A DNA stretch of 21,668 nt from NCBI GenBank assembly GCA_002482705.1, contig DLGM01000462.1, positions 1 through 21,668 on the forward strand, in the 5' to 3' direction. Positions 15,615-21,668 of the stretch are shown here, in pieces. The notes beneath the pieces are model-generated. The model was not told the DNA's origin, did no database searches, and saw nothing but the letters and a program-made list of their open reading frames with translations. Each line of letters starts with the position of its first letter. Position 1 is the first letter of the stretch. A program made the translations under genes and the position numbers. Source of the DNA: Cyanobacteria bacterium UBA7694 (GTDB lineage: Bacteria; Cyanobacteriota; Sericytochromatia; UBA7694).

Positions 15615-15701
15615 TAGGGGGAGTTCTTTCACAAGTGCTTTTTTAGAAATACCATATCTGGGATCTGCTGTGTATCACTGATGCGCAGAATTATTGCCCG
15701 T

Positions 15702-15707
15702 TATAAT
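15702..15707 (+). promoter_or_regulatory. -10 element of the MerR-like gene
   Basis: TATAAT at 15702-15707 lies 30 bp before the ATG at 15738, with a GGGAGA ribosome binding site between them. The 17-bp-spaced -35 (TGATGC, 15679-15684) is poor. The element lies inside an upstream extension of the open frame, which argues that translation starts at 15738. Confidence 0.5.
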
Positions 15708-15737
15708 GCCAACATATTAGGCCCGGGAGATAATTTC

Positions 15738-16355
15738 ATGGAAGCGTATTCCACCAGTGTTGTAGCCTCTGAAATGGGCGTTTCGCCAGAGACTGTTCTC
15801 GATTGGGCAAAAGAATTTCATATCCCTTGTGCCCCGTCAGAAGAAGTGGGAATGCAATTCCAAGCGGAGACCGTCAATATTTTGCGCACGATCAAGGCGC
15901 TTAAAGATAATAACAGTGGTTTTAATACCATTCGCCGTAAAATTTCGGTCAACTATCCCGATGCCTTTGACTCGGCGCCAGCGTCTGGTTTTCCGGCTTT
16001 GAATTTGATCCAGCGGGCAGTTGAGGAGTCGGTCGAGAAGAAGTTTATTGAAATTCTTGAACAGCGCCTCATGGAAATGACCGATGTCTCGGAAAAGTAC
16101 GCCCAGGCCAATTATACGGTCGGGATTTTAACGGCTCAGGCCCAAGCCATGGAAGATCTCTTATTGCGGTATAAAGCCCAGCTCAAATTGTTGCCCACGC
16201 CGGATCAATGGGACCAGCTGTCTCAGCGGGATCAGCAGCAGCAACAGGAAATTCAAGATTTGCGCCAGCGTATCACGGAACTGGAGCAAACACTGACACA
16301 GCTAGAATCTACCATTCATAATCCGTTTGCAGACGAAGCTTTGCCCGCCGAATAA
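15738..16355 (+). CDS. MerR-like helix-turn-helix protein with coiled-coil tail
   Basis: The first ~70 of 205 residues look like a MerR-type winged helix-turn-helix: YSTSVVASEMGVSPETVLDWAKEF (recognition helix), a short PCAPSEEVGMQF wing and ETVNILRTIKALKDNNSGFNTIRRKI. Instead of an effector-binding domain, the rest is helical: EESVEKKFIEILEQRLMEM, then a Gln-rich heptad-like coiled coil (about 150-195, QQQQEIQDLRQRITELEQTLTQLE). It could be a DNA-binding structural or regulatory protein; the target is unknown. The start is chosen for GGGAGA at 15725-15730 and the TATAAT at 15702-15707. It is single, closed by a strong terminator. Confidence 0.75.
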   Translation: MEAYSTSVVASEMGVSPETVLDWAKEFHIPCAPSEEVGMQFQAETVNILRTIKALKDNNSGFNTIRRKISVNYPDAFDSAPASGFPALNLIQRAVEESVEKKFIEILEQRLMEMTDVSEKYAQANYTVGILTAQAQAMEDLLLRYKAQLKLLPTPDQWDQLSQRDQQQQQEIQDLRQRITELEQTLTQLESTIHNPFADEALPAE

Positions 16356-16369
16356 ACCTTGCTTACACC

Positions 16370-16396
16370 AAAGGCCCGCCAGATGGCGGGCCTTTT
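16370..16396. terminator. Bidirectional intrinsic terminator
   Basis: An 11-bp perfect stem, AAAGGCCCGCC (16370-16380) with GGCGGGCCTTT (16385-16395), loop AGAT. It is flanked by T on the plus strand and by A (T on the minus strand) on the other side. It serves both the HTH gene ending at 16355 and the minus-strand gene ending at 16409. Confidence 0.92.
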
Positions 16397-16408
16397 GTCT
16401 GGAAGCCT

Positions 16409-17281
16409 TTAAAGAACAAATAACACTTTGGCTTTTTCCAAGACCTGGTAAGAGGCTTGGAGACCAAGCAAGATGCGGCTGTCTTTTTCGGAAATGACCA
16501 CATCGGCTTTGTGTCTTCCGCTGACATTAAGTGCTTTGATAATCAGCGGATTTTTGCCCACCCGCGCATTCTGGCGCGCATCGTTGAGCGACTTGCTGTA
16601 GCCTACAATCCCGTTGTTGACTACAAAATCTGGGTCAACGGGCAGATTGCCGATATACACTTCGCCCCCGCTCTGATTGAGAATGGCTGGGCTCATGGCT
16701 GCCTGTACGCCGAGGCCTCGGCAGTCGATAATAATGCCGGTGTATTCGCCCGGTTGAGGTTCGGGTTTTAACTCGACCGGAGGCGGTGGAACGCGGTTTT
16801 TTTGTGGTTGGATGACGCCGCTGAGGCCCGCTTGGTTATACAGTTTGACCACCATATCCACTTCAATTGATCCATCGGAAAGGTAACGGGTATTGACCTT
16901 TTGGGCCCCTTTGATCAGGGCGCTGACCTTGGTGCGGATCACGTCACTTTCGGTCACATAGTCGCGAACCAGGGTTTCGGCATCAACGCGCACACCATTC
17001 ATGGCTTCAGCCAACTGGCGATGGGCATCGGCAGTGGCTGCCCGTTCTGCCATCAAACGTTTGTGGGCTGCACTGCCGCGATCAGGGGGCGCACCCGAAC
17101 CGGTGACACGCACAATACCTTGGGTCCAGTCGATAGCAACACTGCCCACATTATCAACGACGGATTCGGTGGCGGCTTTGGTTTGGGCCTGAGCCTCGGG
17201 GGGCATTAGGGTTGCCAGTGGCATGACGATTAGAGCGGTGGCGGCCAAAAGACGGGTCTTGAGGCGTTGTTTCAAAATCAT
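16409..17281 (-). CDS. Secreted LPP20-like protein
   Basis: This 290-residue exported protein has a signal peptide (1-32): basic MILKQRLKTR, hydrophobic LLAATALIVMPLATL, and an A-Q-A cleavage site before QT. There is no lipobox, so it should be released to the periplasm or surface. The mature N-terminal part, with IVRVTGSGAPP, AHKRLMAERAATADAHRQLAEAMNGV and a strand-forming IEVDMVVKLY, resembles the LPP20 / FlgO-FlgT N-terminal group of envelope proteins. A proline-rich linker (QKNRVPPPPVELKPEPQPG) leads to a second domain, GIIIDCRGLGVQAAMSPAILN to the end. The start at 17281 follows AAAGGA at six bases; an ATG at 17296 overlaps that site and is rejected. It is divergent from accC. The function is not known. 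Confidence 0.75.
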   Translation of the reverse strand: MILKQRLKTRLLAATALIVMPLATLMPPEAQAQTKAATESVVDNVGSVAIDWTQGIVRVTGSGAPPDRGSAAHKRLMAERAATADAHRQLAEAMNGVRVDAETLVRDYVTESDVIRTKVSALIKGAQKVNTRYLSDGSIEVDMVVKLYNQAGLSGVIQPQKNRVPPPPVELKPEPQPGEYTGIIIDCRGLGVQAAMSPAILNQSGGEVYIGNLPVDPDFVVNNGIVGYSKSLNDARQNARVGKNPLIIKALNVSGRHKADVVISEKDSRILLGLQASYQVLEKAKVLFVL

Positions 17282-17366
17282 ACTGTATCCTTTCATCGCA
17301 TGGAGTGCGCTGTGTTTCAGGAGACATTCACACCAAGGCGTTTGTTCCAGCGCTTACTTTCTTCGA

Positions 17367-17372
17367 TATAAT
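17367..17372 (+). promoter_or_regulatory. -10 element of accC placed for a leaderless transcript
   Basis: A perfect TATAAT (17367-17372) ends six bases before the accC ATG (17379), so transcription would begin at or next to the start codon. The -35 is weak (TTCCAG or GTTCCA at 16-17 bp). No Shine-Dalgarno lies between the -10 and the ATG, which agrees with a leaderless mRNA. Confidence 0.5.
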
Positions 17373-17378
17373 GGTAGC

Positions 17379-18884
17379 ATGTTGCAAAAAACCAAGTACC
17401 GTAAGCTCCTGATTGCCAACCGTGGTGAAATTGCCGTGCGCGTGATTCGCGCCTGCCGTGAAATGAATATTTCCCCGATCGCCGTTTATTCTGAAGCCGA
17501 TGCCTCGGCCTTACATGTTCAACTGGCAGATGAAGCCTATTTATTGGGCCCTGCTCCTGCCAATGAAAGTTATCTGTGTGCAGACAAAATTTTAGCCATT
17601 GCCAAAGCCTGTGGGGCCGAAGCGGTCCATCCTGGGTATGGTTTTTTAAGTGAAAATGATACCTTTGCTGCTGACTGTGCGGCAGCCGGGATCGACTTTA
17701 TTGGTCCCCCGATTGCGGCCATTCAGCTCATGGGCAGTAAAATTGCCTCGAAGCAGTGTATGGATGCGGCTGGGGTGCCGACGGTGCCCGGTTATTATGG
17801 GGATGACCAGTCTCTGCCGACTTTACGTGGACATGCCGAACGCATTGGTTTTCCCCTGTTGGTCAAGGCTTCTGCTGGCGGGGGGGGTAAAGGCATGCGC
17901 GTGGTCGAACGCCTTGAAGACCTCGATGCTGCGGTGCAAGCGGCCAAACGCGAAGCCATGAATGCTTTTGGGGATGACGCCATTTTTTTAGAGCGTTATT
18001 TTACCTCCGTGCGTCACATTGAGTTCCAGATTTTGGCTGATACCCATGGCCAGACCCTGCATTTGTACGAGCGCGAGTGCTCGATTCAGCGCCGCCACCA
18101 AAAAATTGTCGAAGAAACCCCTTCGGTGGCTCTCAACCCTGAGTTGCGAGCGGCCATGGCGCAAGCGGCGATTCAAGCGGCGCAAGCGGTCGGGTATGTC
18201 AACGCCGGAACCGTGGAAATGTTGCTTGATGATCAGCAGCGCTTTTATTTCTTAGAAATGAATACCCGTCTGCAAGTTGAACACCCGATTACCGAAATGC
18301 TGCTCGGCATTGATTTGGTCAAAGAACAAATTCGTGTTGCCGCAGGGGAGCCTATTTCATTTACCCAGGCAGATCTACAACCGCGAGGCCATGCTCTCGA
18401 AGTTCGCCTGTATGCAGAAGATCCGGATCGTAACTTTATGCCCACTACGGGCAAAGTTCACCTACTCCGTGAGCCACAAGCGTATGGGGTGCGGGTTGAC
18501 TCGGCTCTTTACCCGGGCATGGAAGTCACTCCTTATTATGACCCTATGCTCGCCAAACTGGTAACGGTTGGCCACACACGTGCAGAGGCCATTGCGCGTA
18601 TGCAGGAGGCTTTGCGCCAGTATCAAATTTTGGGTGTGACCACCAACCAGGCCTATTTACAACGCCTGTTGGCCCACCCGCAGTTTGCCGCTGGGGCGAT
18701 TGATACTCATTTTGTGCAGCACTATGCAGACGATCTACTTCCCGCAGAGGTTGCTCTGCCTGTGCCGGTATTAGCCGCTTTGGCCTGGATCGAGCAGCAG
18801 CAGACGGCTCCCATCACGGGTACCTCCAGTAGTGACGGCGATATCTATAACCCCTGGTTACGCACTGGCGCTTGGCAGCCCTAA
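17379..18884 (+). CDS. accC: Biotin carboxylase (AccC-like), with extra C-terminal tail
   Basis: This enzyme uses ATP and bicarbonate to carboxylate biotin on a carrier protein, the first half-reaction of acetyl- or acyl-CoA carboxylase. The 501 residues hold YRKLLIANRGEIAVRVIRACREM (7-29), HPGYGFLSEN (84-93), the ATP-grasp glycine loop VKASAGGGGKGM (162-173), RECSIQRRHQKIVEE (232-246) and FLEMNTRLQVEHPITEM (291-307), including the catalytic Arg and ATP-site Glu. AccC is usually about 450 residues. The extra ~50 end in DIYNPWLRTGAWQP, resembling the segment following the BC domain in propionyl/methylcrotonyl-CoA carboxylase alpha subunits, but no carrier domain follows. The frame opens at 17223; the ATG at 17379 is chosen because family similarity begins there. 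Its stop overlaps the next start (TAATG). Confidence 0.93.
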   Translation: MLQKTKYRKLLIANRGEIAVRVIRACREMNISPIAVYSEADASALHVQLADEAYLLGPAPANESYLCADKILAIAKACGAEAVHPGYGFLSENDTFAADCAAAGIDFIGPPIAAIQLMGSKIASKQCMDAAGVPTVPGYYGDDQSLPTLRGHAERIGFPLLVKASAGGGGKGMRVVERLEDLDAAVQAAKREAMNAFGDDAIFLERYFTSVRHIEFQILADTHGQTLHLYERECSIQRRHQKIVEETPSVALNPELRAAMAQAAIQAAQAVGYVNAGTVEMLLDDQQRFYFLEMNTRLQVEHPITEMLLGIDLVKEQIRVAAGEPISFTQADLQPRGHALEVRLYAEDPDRNFMPTTGKVHLLREPQAYGVRVDSALYPGMEVTPYYDPMLAKLVTVGHTRAEAIARMQEALRQYQILGVTTNQAYLQRLLAHPQFAAGAIDTHFVQHYADDLLPAEVALPVPVLAALAWIEQQQTAPITGTSSSDGDIYNPWLRTGAWQP

Positions 18885-19705
18885 TGGCGCGTGGGGTTTG
18901 TTTTACCGATCTCGATGGAACTTTGCTCAACGGGGATGGCTCCCTCAGTTCGGTCAATCAGCAGGCTTTACATCACTTGGCTGATCAGGGCGTGTTGCGG
19001 GTCGCTGCGACCGGGCGCTCCCTCTATTCGGCCCGCAAGGTGCTTGATCCAGCTTTTCCGATTGATGTCCTGATCTTTTCTTCCGGGGCCGGGGTCTGGT
19101 GCTGGCAGCAGCAAACGCTGCTGGAGTCTCACCACTTGGCCCCCAATCTGGCCAAACCGATCATTGCTTATTTGCAAGACTGTGCCCTCGACTTTATGGC
19201 TCATGGGCCCGTGCCCGACAATCACCAGCTTTATTTTCACCGCAGCCGTCAGGACAATGCCGACTTTGAAGCGCGGTTGGGCCTCTATCCCGAGGTCGCT
19301 CAACCTTTGGCTCAAGCCCCTGAACACATCAGCCAGCTATTGGTGGTTGAGCCCCCAGAGACGACCCCGGTTGTGTTTGCTCAGTTGCAGCGAGTTTTTC
19401 CTGAGTGCAGCGTCATTCGGGCGACTTCGCCGCTCGATCATGCTTCTGGCTGGCTGGAGATTTTTCCGGCTCAGGTCTCCAAAGGGCAGAGCGCTGCCCG
19501 GCTGTTGGCCCAACGGGATTTACCTACGGCCCCGGTCATGGCGATTGGCAATGATTATAATGATCTCGATTTGCTCCACTGGGCTCCTGCGGCCTATGTT
19601 GTTGAAAATGCGCCCGCTGATCTGCGTACCCAATTTGCCACCGTATCCGCCCATGATCAGGGCGGTTTTGCCGAGGCGGTGGCTGACTGGCTGCCCCGGC
19701 TTTAA
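18884..19705 (+). CDS. HAD-superfamily phosphatase (Cof-type)
   Basis: This is a 273-residue phosphohydrolase of the Cof / sugar-phosphatase subgroup. The four HAD motifs are visible: CFTDLDGTLL (motif I, nucleophile Asp), AATGRS (II), the Lys in FPAQVSKGQSAARLL (III) and MAIGNDYNDLDLL (IV). The cap domain between them is of the C2 type. Possible substrates include phosphorylated sugars and nucleotides; the sequence does not say which. The ATG overlaps the accC stop codon by one base (TAATG) and has no Shine-Dalgarno, so translation should be coupled to accC. A TTG at 18872 would add four residues and is not preferred. A perfect palindrome covers the stop codon. Confidence 0.9.
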   Translation: MARGVCFTDLDGTLLNGDGSLSSVNQQALHHLADQGVLRVAATGRSLYSARKVLDPAFPIDVLIFSSGAGVWCWQQQTLLESHHLAPNLAKPIIAYLQDCALDFMAHGPVPDNHQLYFHRSRQDNADFEARLGLYPEVAQPLAQAPEHISQLLVVEPPETTPVVFAQLQRVFPECSVIRATSPLDHASGWLEIFPAQVSKGQSAARLLAQRDLPTAPVMAIGNDYNDLDLLHWAPAAYVVENAPADLRTQFATVSAHDQGGFAEAVADWLPRL

Positions 19706-19715
19706 GCGCTTAAAG
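19700..19715. repeat. 16-bp perfect palindrome at the HAD gene stop codon
   Basis: CTTTAAGCGCTTAAAG is an exact palindrome containing the HAD stop codon. It is flanked by CCCGG on the left and CCGGG on the right, so an imperfect longer hairpin is possible. There is no T-tract after it. It lies about 60 bp upstream of the next start codon and could be an operator or an RNA-stabilising hairpin. Confidence 0.6.
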
Positions 19716-19774
19716 TCACCGGGCCTTCAGTGGGCATGTTACGCTAAGTGTAATTCTTTTTGGGAGCATCGAGT

Positions 19775-20068
19775 ATGTTGACCGATCTTTTAAAATATGG
19801 ACTGACTCTGCAAGCTGAAATTGTTGCCATGGTGGCTGAAGAAGTGCATCACCGCGCTGAAGACTTTGTACGTAAAAACGCGGACGAAGGGTATGAGGCC
19901 TATCTCAACAGTCTGGTAGGCAACCTCGAAAAAACCGTGGACACCCTTGCCAAACCTGTGGACACTGCGCTGAATGGTTTTTACCAAATGACCGGGGCTG
20001 CCCCCGGCAGTTTGCCCACCATTTCAGGCGTGATGGACCATATCAAAGGTCTGCGTAAGCAGGCTTAA
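19775..20068 (+). CDS. Small helical protein of unknown function
   Basis: I do not recognise this 97-residue protein. The composition suggests two or three amphipathic helices: MLTDLLKYGLTLQAEIVAMVAEE, then ERAEDFVRK-like, then YLNSLVGNLEKTVDTLAKPVDTALNGF, then a Gly/Pro-containing turn and a short C-terminal helix. It faintly resembles phasin-like surface-coating proteins, but no diagnostic motif supports that. The ATG at 19775 has GGGAG at 19762-19766; a TTG at 19760 would add five residues. The DUF4032 gene starts 4 bp after its stop, so the two are probably co-translated. Confidence 0.75.
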   Translation: MLTDLLKYGLTLQAEIVAMVAEEVHHRAEDFVRKNADEGYEAYLNSLVGNLEKTVDTLAKPVDTALNGFYQMTGAAPGSLPTISGVMDHIKGLRKQA

Positions 20069-20072
20069 CCCG

Positions 20073-21311
20073 TTGGCCGGTTTTATTTCCTCTTCCCTGC
20101 GCCCAGGATCCCCCAGTTTTCTGGATCTACCCTGGGCGCTTCCCGTGGGGCAGTGGGTGGGGCAGTGTGCCTATTTAGAGCCTTTGCCGATTGGCCTGAC
20201 GCGGCACCCGGTCGTGTTTATTCATTACCAAGAGGCATTGTATGCCCTCAAGGAATTGCCCCCTGGTCTGGCGGAAAAAGAGTATCAACTCCTGCGCCAA
20301 ATGAAAGAACAGCACTTGCCGACGGTTGACCCGATTGGGCATGTGCAGGTTAAGACGGCTCAGGGGGAAGCCAGTATTTTGATCACCCGCTATCTGGAGT
20401 ATTCGATGCCTTATCAGGCTCTGTTTGCTTCCCCAGATCGGGATCGGCACCGGGACTTATTGCTCGATGCCATGGCCAGTTTATTGGTGCAATTGCATTT
20501 AGCCGGGGTCTATTGGGGCGATTGTTCCCTGTCCAATACCCTCTTCCGTCGTGATGCGGGCACCTTACAGGCCTATTTGGTGGATGCAGAAACCTCAGAG
20601 ATTCACCCCACCCTTTCGGAGAGTTTGCGCAGTTATGAGCTCGATGTCATGGAAGAAAACGTCTGCGGGGCGCTCGCAGATCTCATGGCTTCGGGCTTGA
20701 TCCCTGCCAGTTATCCGGTCATTGAAACGGGGGCCTATATCCGCGAACGTTATGAGCGCTTATGGGCTGAAATTAATCGCGAAGAAGTGCTCGATGCCCA
20801 GCAGCCCTACCGGGTGCAGGAGCGCATTCGTGCCTTGAACCAGCTGGGCTTTTCGGTAGATGAAGTCGTGCTGCAACGCACTCCAGACGGGGATAAACTG
20901 CGGATGCGGGCGGTTGTTACCGACCGTCACTTTCACCGAGAACTCTTACATTCTTTGACCGGGGTGGATGCAGAGGACCGTCAGGCGGAACAGATCATGA
21001 ATGAAATTCAGGAACTGCGGGCCCGGCTCATGCAGCAGCAAAATCGCAGTATGCCCGTCAGTGTGGCGGCTTGGCGCTGGTTACAAGAGCTTTATCAGCC
21101 CAGCTTAGAACGCCTCAAACCTTGGCGACCGGAAGACACTCACCCGACTCAGCTCTATTGCCAAATGCTCGAACACAAATGGTTCTTATCCGAAAAAGCC
21201 CAGCAGGACGTGGGTCATGAAACCAGTGCCCTCGATTATATCGAAACGGTGCTCAAAAGTGTCTCGGGAGCGAGAGATTTAAATGTTATACCGATAGAAG
21301 GAACACCGTGA
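20073..21311 (+). CDS. DUF4032-family kinase-fold protein
   Basis: This 412-residue protein has the layout of a kinase-like fold: ALYALKELP with a candidate ATP-site Lys (K60), AEKEYQLLRQM with the helix-C Glu (E70), HLAGVYWGDCSLSNTLF resembling the catalytic loop (D150, N155), and AYLVDAETSE resembling the DFG position (D171). The WGDCSLSN and LVDAETSE segments are what I associate with DUF4032 proteins, known from Cyanobacteria and Actinobacteria with no established function. Translation seems to start at TTG 20073, 4 bp after the preceding stop; the first in-frame ATG is near residue 77, too far inside the domain. The stop shares one base with the following ATG (TGATG). Confidence 0.78.
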   Translation: MAGFISSSLRPGSPSFLDLPWALPVGQWVGQCAYLEPLPIGLTRHPVVFIHYQEALYALKELPPGLAEKEYQLLRQMKEQHLPTVDPIGHVQVKTAQGEASILITRYLEYSMPYQALFASPDRDRHRDLLLDAMASLLVQLHLAGVYWGDCSLSNTLFRRDAGTLQAYLVDAETSEIHPTLSESLRSYELDVMEENVCGALADLMASGLIPASYPVIETGAYIRERYERLWAEINREEVLDAQQPYRVQERIRALNQLGFSVDEVVLQRTPDGDKLRMRAVVTDRHFHRELLHSLTGVDAEDRQAEQIMNEIQELRARLMQQQNRSMPVSVAAWRWLQELYQPSLERLKPWRPEDTHPTQLYCQMLEHKWFLSEKAQQDVGHETSALDYIETVLKSVSGARDLNVIPIEGTP

Positions 21312-21442
21312 TGAAAAAACTGTGGATTTTGGCCTTGTTTTTGTGCACCGCTTGTCAGGTGGGTATTGGGGGCGGGCCTGCGGCTGTCAAAGAGCTAGAA
21401 GCCCCCGCTCCTGGGCAGTCGCTGAGACTCACCCGCCCATGA
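21311..21442 (+). CDS. Tiny putative lipoprotein
   Basis: This 43-residue ORF starts MKKLWILALFLCTAC: a basic end, a hydrophobic run and a cysteine at about residue 15 in a marginal lipobox (CTAC). The remainder is QVGIGGGPAAVKELEAPAPG and a short tail. AAGGA precedes the ATG at 8 bases, and the start overlaps the DUF4032 stop codon. The stop overlaps the ATG of a second small ORF (ATGA). It could be a genuine small lipoprotein, or the first part of one interrupted by a frameshift. Confidence 0.6.
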   Translation: MKKLWILALFLCTACQVGIGGGPAAVKELEAPAPGQSLRLTRP

Positions 21443-21537
21443 TTTCGCCGCGACCCTATTCGCGTCTGCCAGGTAAAAGCGGTTACAATGAAGGAGAACA
21501 GGTGAGCTTGCTGCCACCGCGTGATCCTGACATTTGA
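21439..21537 (+). CDS. Small ORF overlapping the lipoprotein end (possible frameshifted continuation)
   Basis: This 32-residue ORF (MISPRPYSRLPGKSGYNEG and so on, ending PRDPDI) starts at an ATGA overlap with the preceding stop codon. Codon use looks like that of the neighbours, and its end is only 12 bp before the next GTG. It has no ribosome binding site of its own. It may be a coupled small gene, or the second half of the lipoprotein gene moved to another frame. It resembles no family I can name. Confidence 0.4.
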   Translation: MISPRPYSRLPGKSGYNEGEQVSLLPPRDPDI

Positions 21538-21549
21538 CAGAGGAACACC

Positions 21550-21668
21550 GTGATTGAAAAAGATTTAGCGAAATTGGCGGTCGACACCGCCCTGCAGATG
21601 GGCGCGACTTATGCCGACGCCCGCGTAATCCGTCTGCAAACCGAGCGGATTGACATCCGCAATACCAG
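21550..21668 (+). CDS. tldD: TldD/PmbA-family metalloprotease (5' part only)
   Basis: The visible 39 residues begin with GTG and read VIEKDLAKLAVDTALQMGAT (first residue Met in the protein), then YADARVIRLQTERIDIRNT. The ALxxGATYADAR segment followed by a charged strand and IRNT is the N-terminal pattern of TldD/PmbA zinc-dependent proteases, which process peptides such as CcdA or microcin precursors in enterobacteria. GAGGA precedes the GTG. The HEXXXH zinc motif would lie beyond the right edge. TldD versus PmbA cannot be decided from this fragment. Confidence 0.75.
   Translation, partial: MIEKDLAKLAVDTALQMGATYADARVIRLQTERIDIRNT

Noticed and set aside
15681..15737. 19-codon N-terminal extension of the MerR-like gene
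   Set aside because: A TATAAT promoter element lies within it, and the only good ribosome binding site precedes 15738.
16201..16320. CAG/CAA-rich stretch as a simple-sequence repeat
   Set aside because: It encodes the Gln-rich coiled coil of the MerR-like protein and is not a regular tandem repeat.
17223..17378. 52-codon N-terminal extension of accC
   Set aside because: It runs over the divergent gene's start and signal-peptide region; family similarity begins at 17379.
19164..19781. 205-residue plus-strand ORF overlapping the HAD gene
   Set aside because: The alternative frame of the HAD gene holds all four HAD motifs; this one is rich in Arg, Trp and Cys as expected for a shadow.

Overview
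The window is about 21.7 kb of ordinary, densely coded bacterial chromosome. It is centred on a dnaA / rpmH-rnpA-yidD-yidC-jag-mnmE neighbourhood and probably contains the replication origin. No CRISPR array, insertion sequence, tRNA or rRNA was recognised. The organism cannot be fixed from the sequence. A TTTTCCACA-type DnaA box, a DUF4032 kinase-like protein, roadblock/GGDEF proteins and a moderate base composition fit the Cyanobacteriota phylum. The window shows no photosynthesis genes, so a non-photosynthetic (Vampirovibrionia/Melainabacteria-like) member is an inference, held with low to moderate confidence.

Layout. (1) 1-276, minus: 5' end of an archaeal/type-3 prolyl-tRNA synthetase. 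(2) 395-4069, plus: an NAD salvage operon, pncB-pncA-nadE, converting nicotinamide to nicotinate to NaMN and finally NaAD to NAD; only NadD is absent. Its sigma70-like promoter is overlapped by a perfect 9+5+9 palindrome that looks like a repressor operator. (3) 4057-6186, minus: an unrecognised ~709-residue helical protein converging on nadE. (4) 6187-6483: putative oriC with a cluster of DnaA-box-like sites and a 20-bp perfect palindrome. (5) 6484-7845, minus: dnaA. (6) 7990-11749, plus: rpmH, rnpA, yidD, yidC, jag, mnmE, i.e. ribosomal protein L34, RNase P protein, membrane insertion, RNA binding and tRNA modification. (7) 11879-14086, plus: a roadblock/LC7 protein, a protein with a degenerate GGDEF domain, and the DNA polymerase III delta-prime subunit. 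(8) 14122-14664, plus: a cupin thiol-dioxygenase-like protein, then an AT-rich spacer ending in a terminator. (9) 14850-15614, minus: exonuclease III. (10) 15738-16355, plus: a MerR-like HTH/coiled-coil protein, sharing a bidirectional terminator with (11) 16409-17281, minus: a secreted LPP20-like protein. (12) 17379-19705, plus: an AccC-like biotin carboxylase, apparently leaderless, coupled to a HAD phosphatase. (13) 19775-21668, plus: a 97-residue helical protein, a DUF4032 kinase-like protein, a tiny lipoprotein that may be frameshifted, and the start of a TldD/PmbA-type protein, all nearly contiguous.

Most genes right of about 7.9 kb lie on the plus strand, and dnaA and its neighbour lie on the minus strand to the left. 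This is the polarity expected if replication starts between about 6.2 and 7.9 kb. The least explained parts are the 709-residue ORF beside oriC, the roadblock plus degenerate-GGDEF pair, the biotin carboxylase with a truncated acyl-CoA-carboxylase tail, and the small-gene cluster at the right end.
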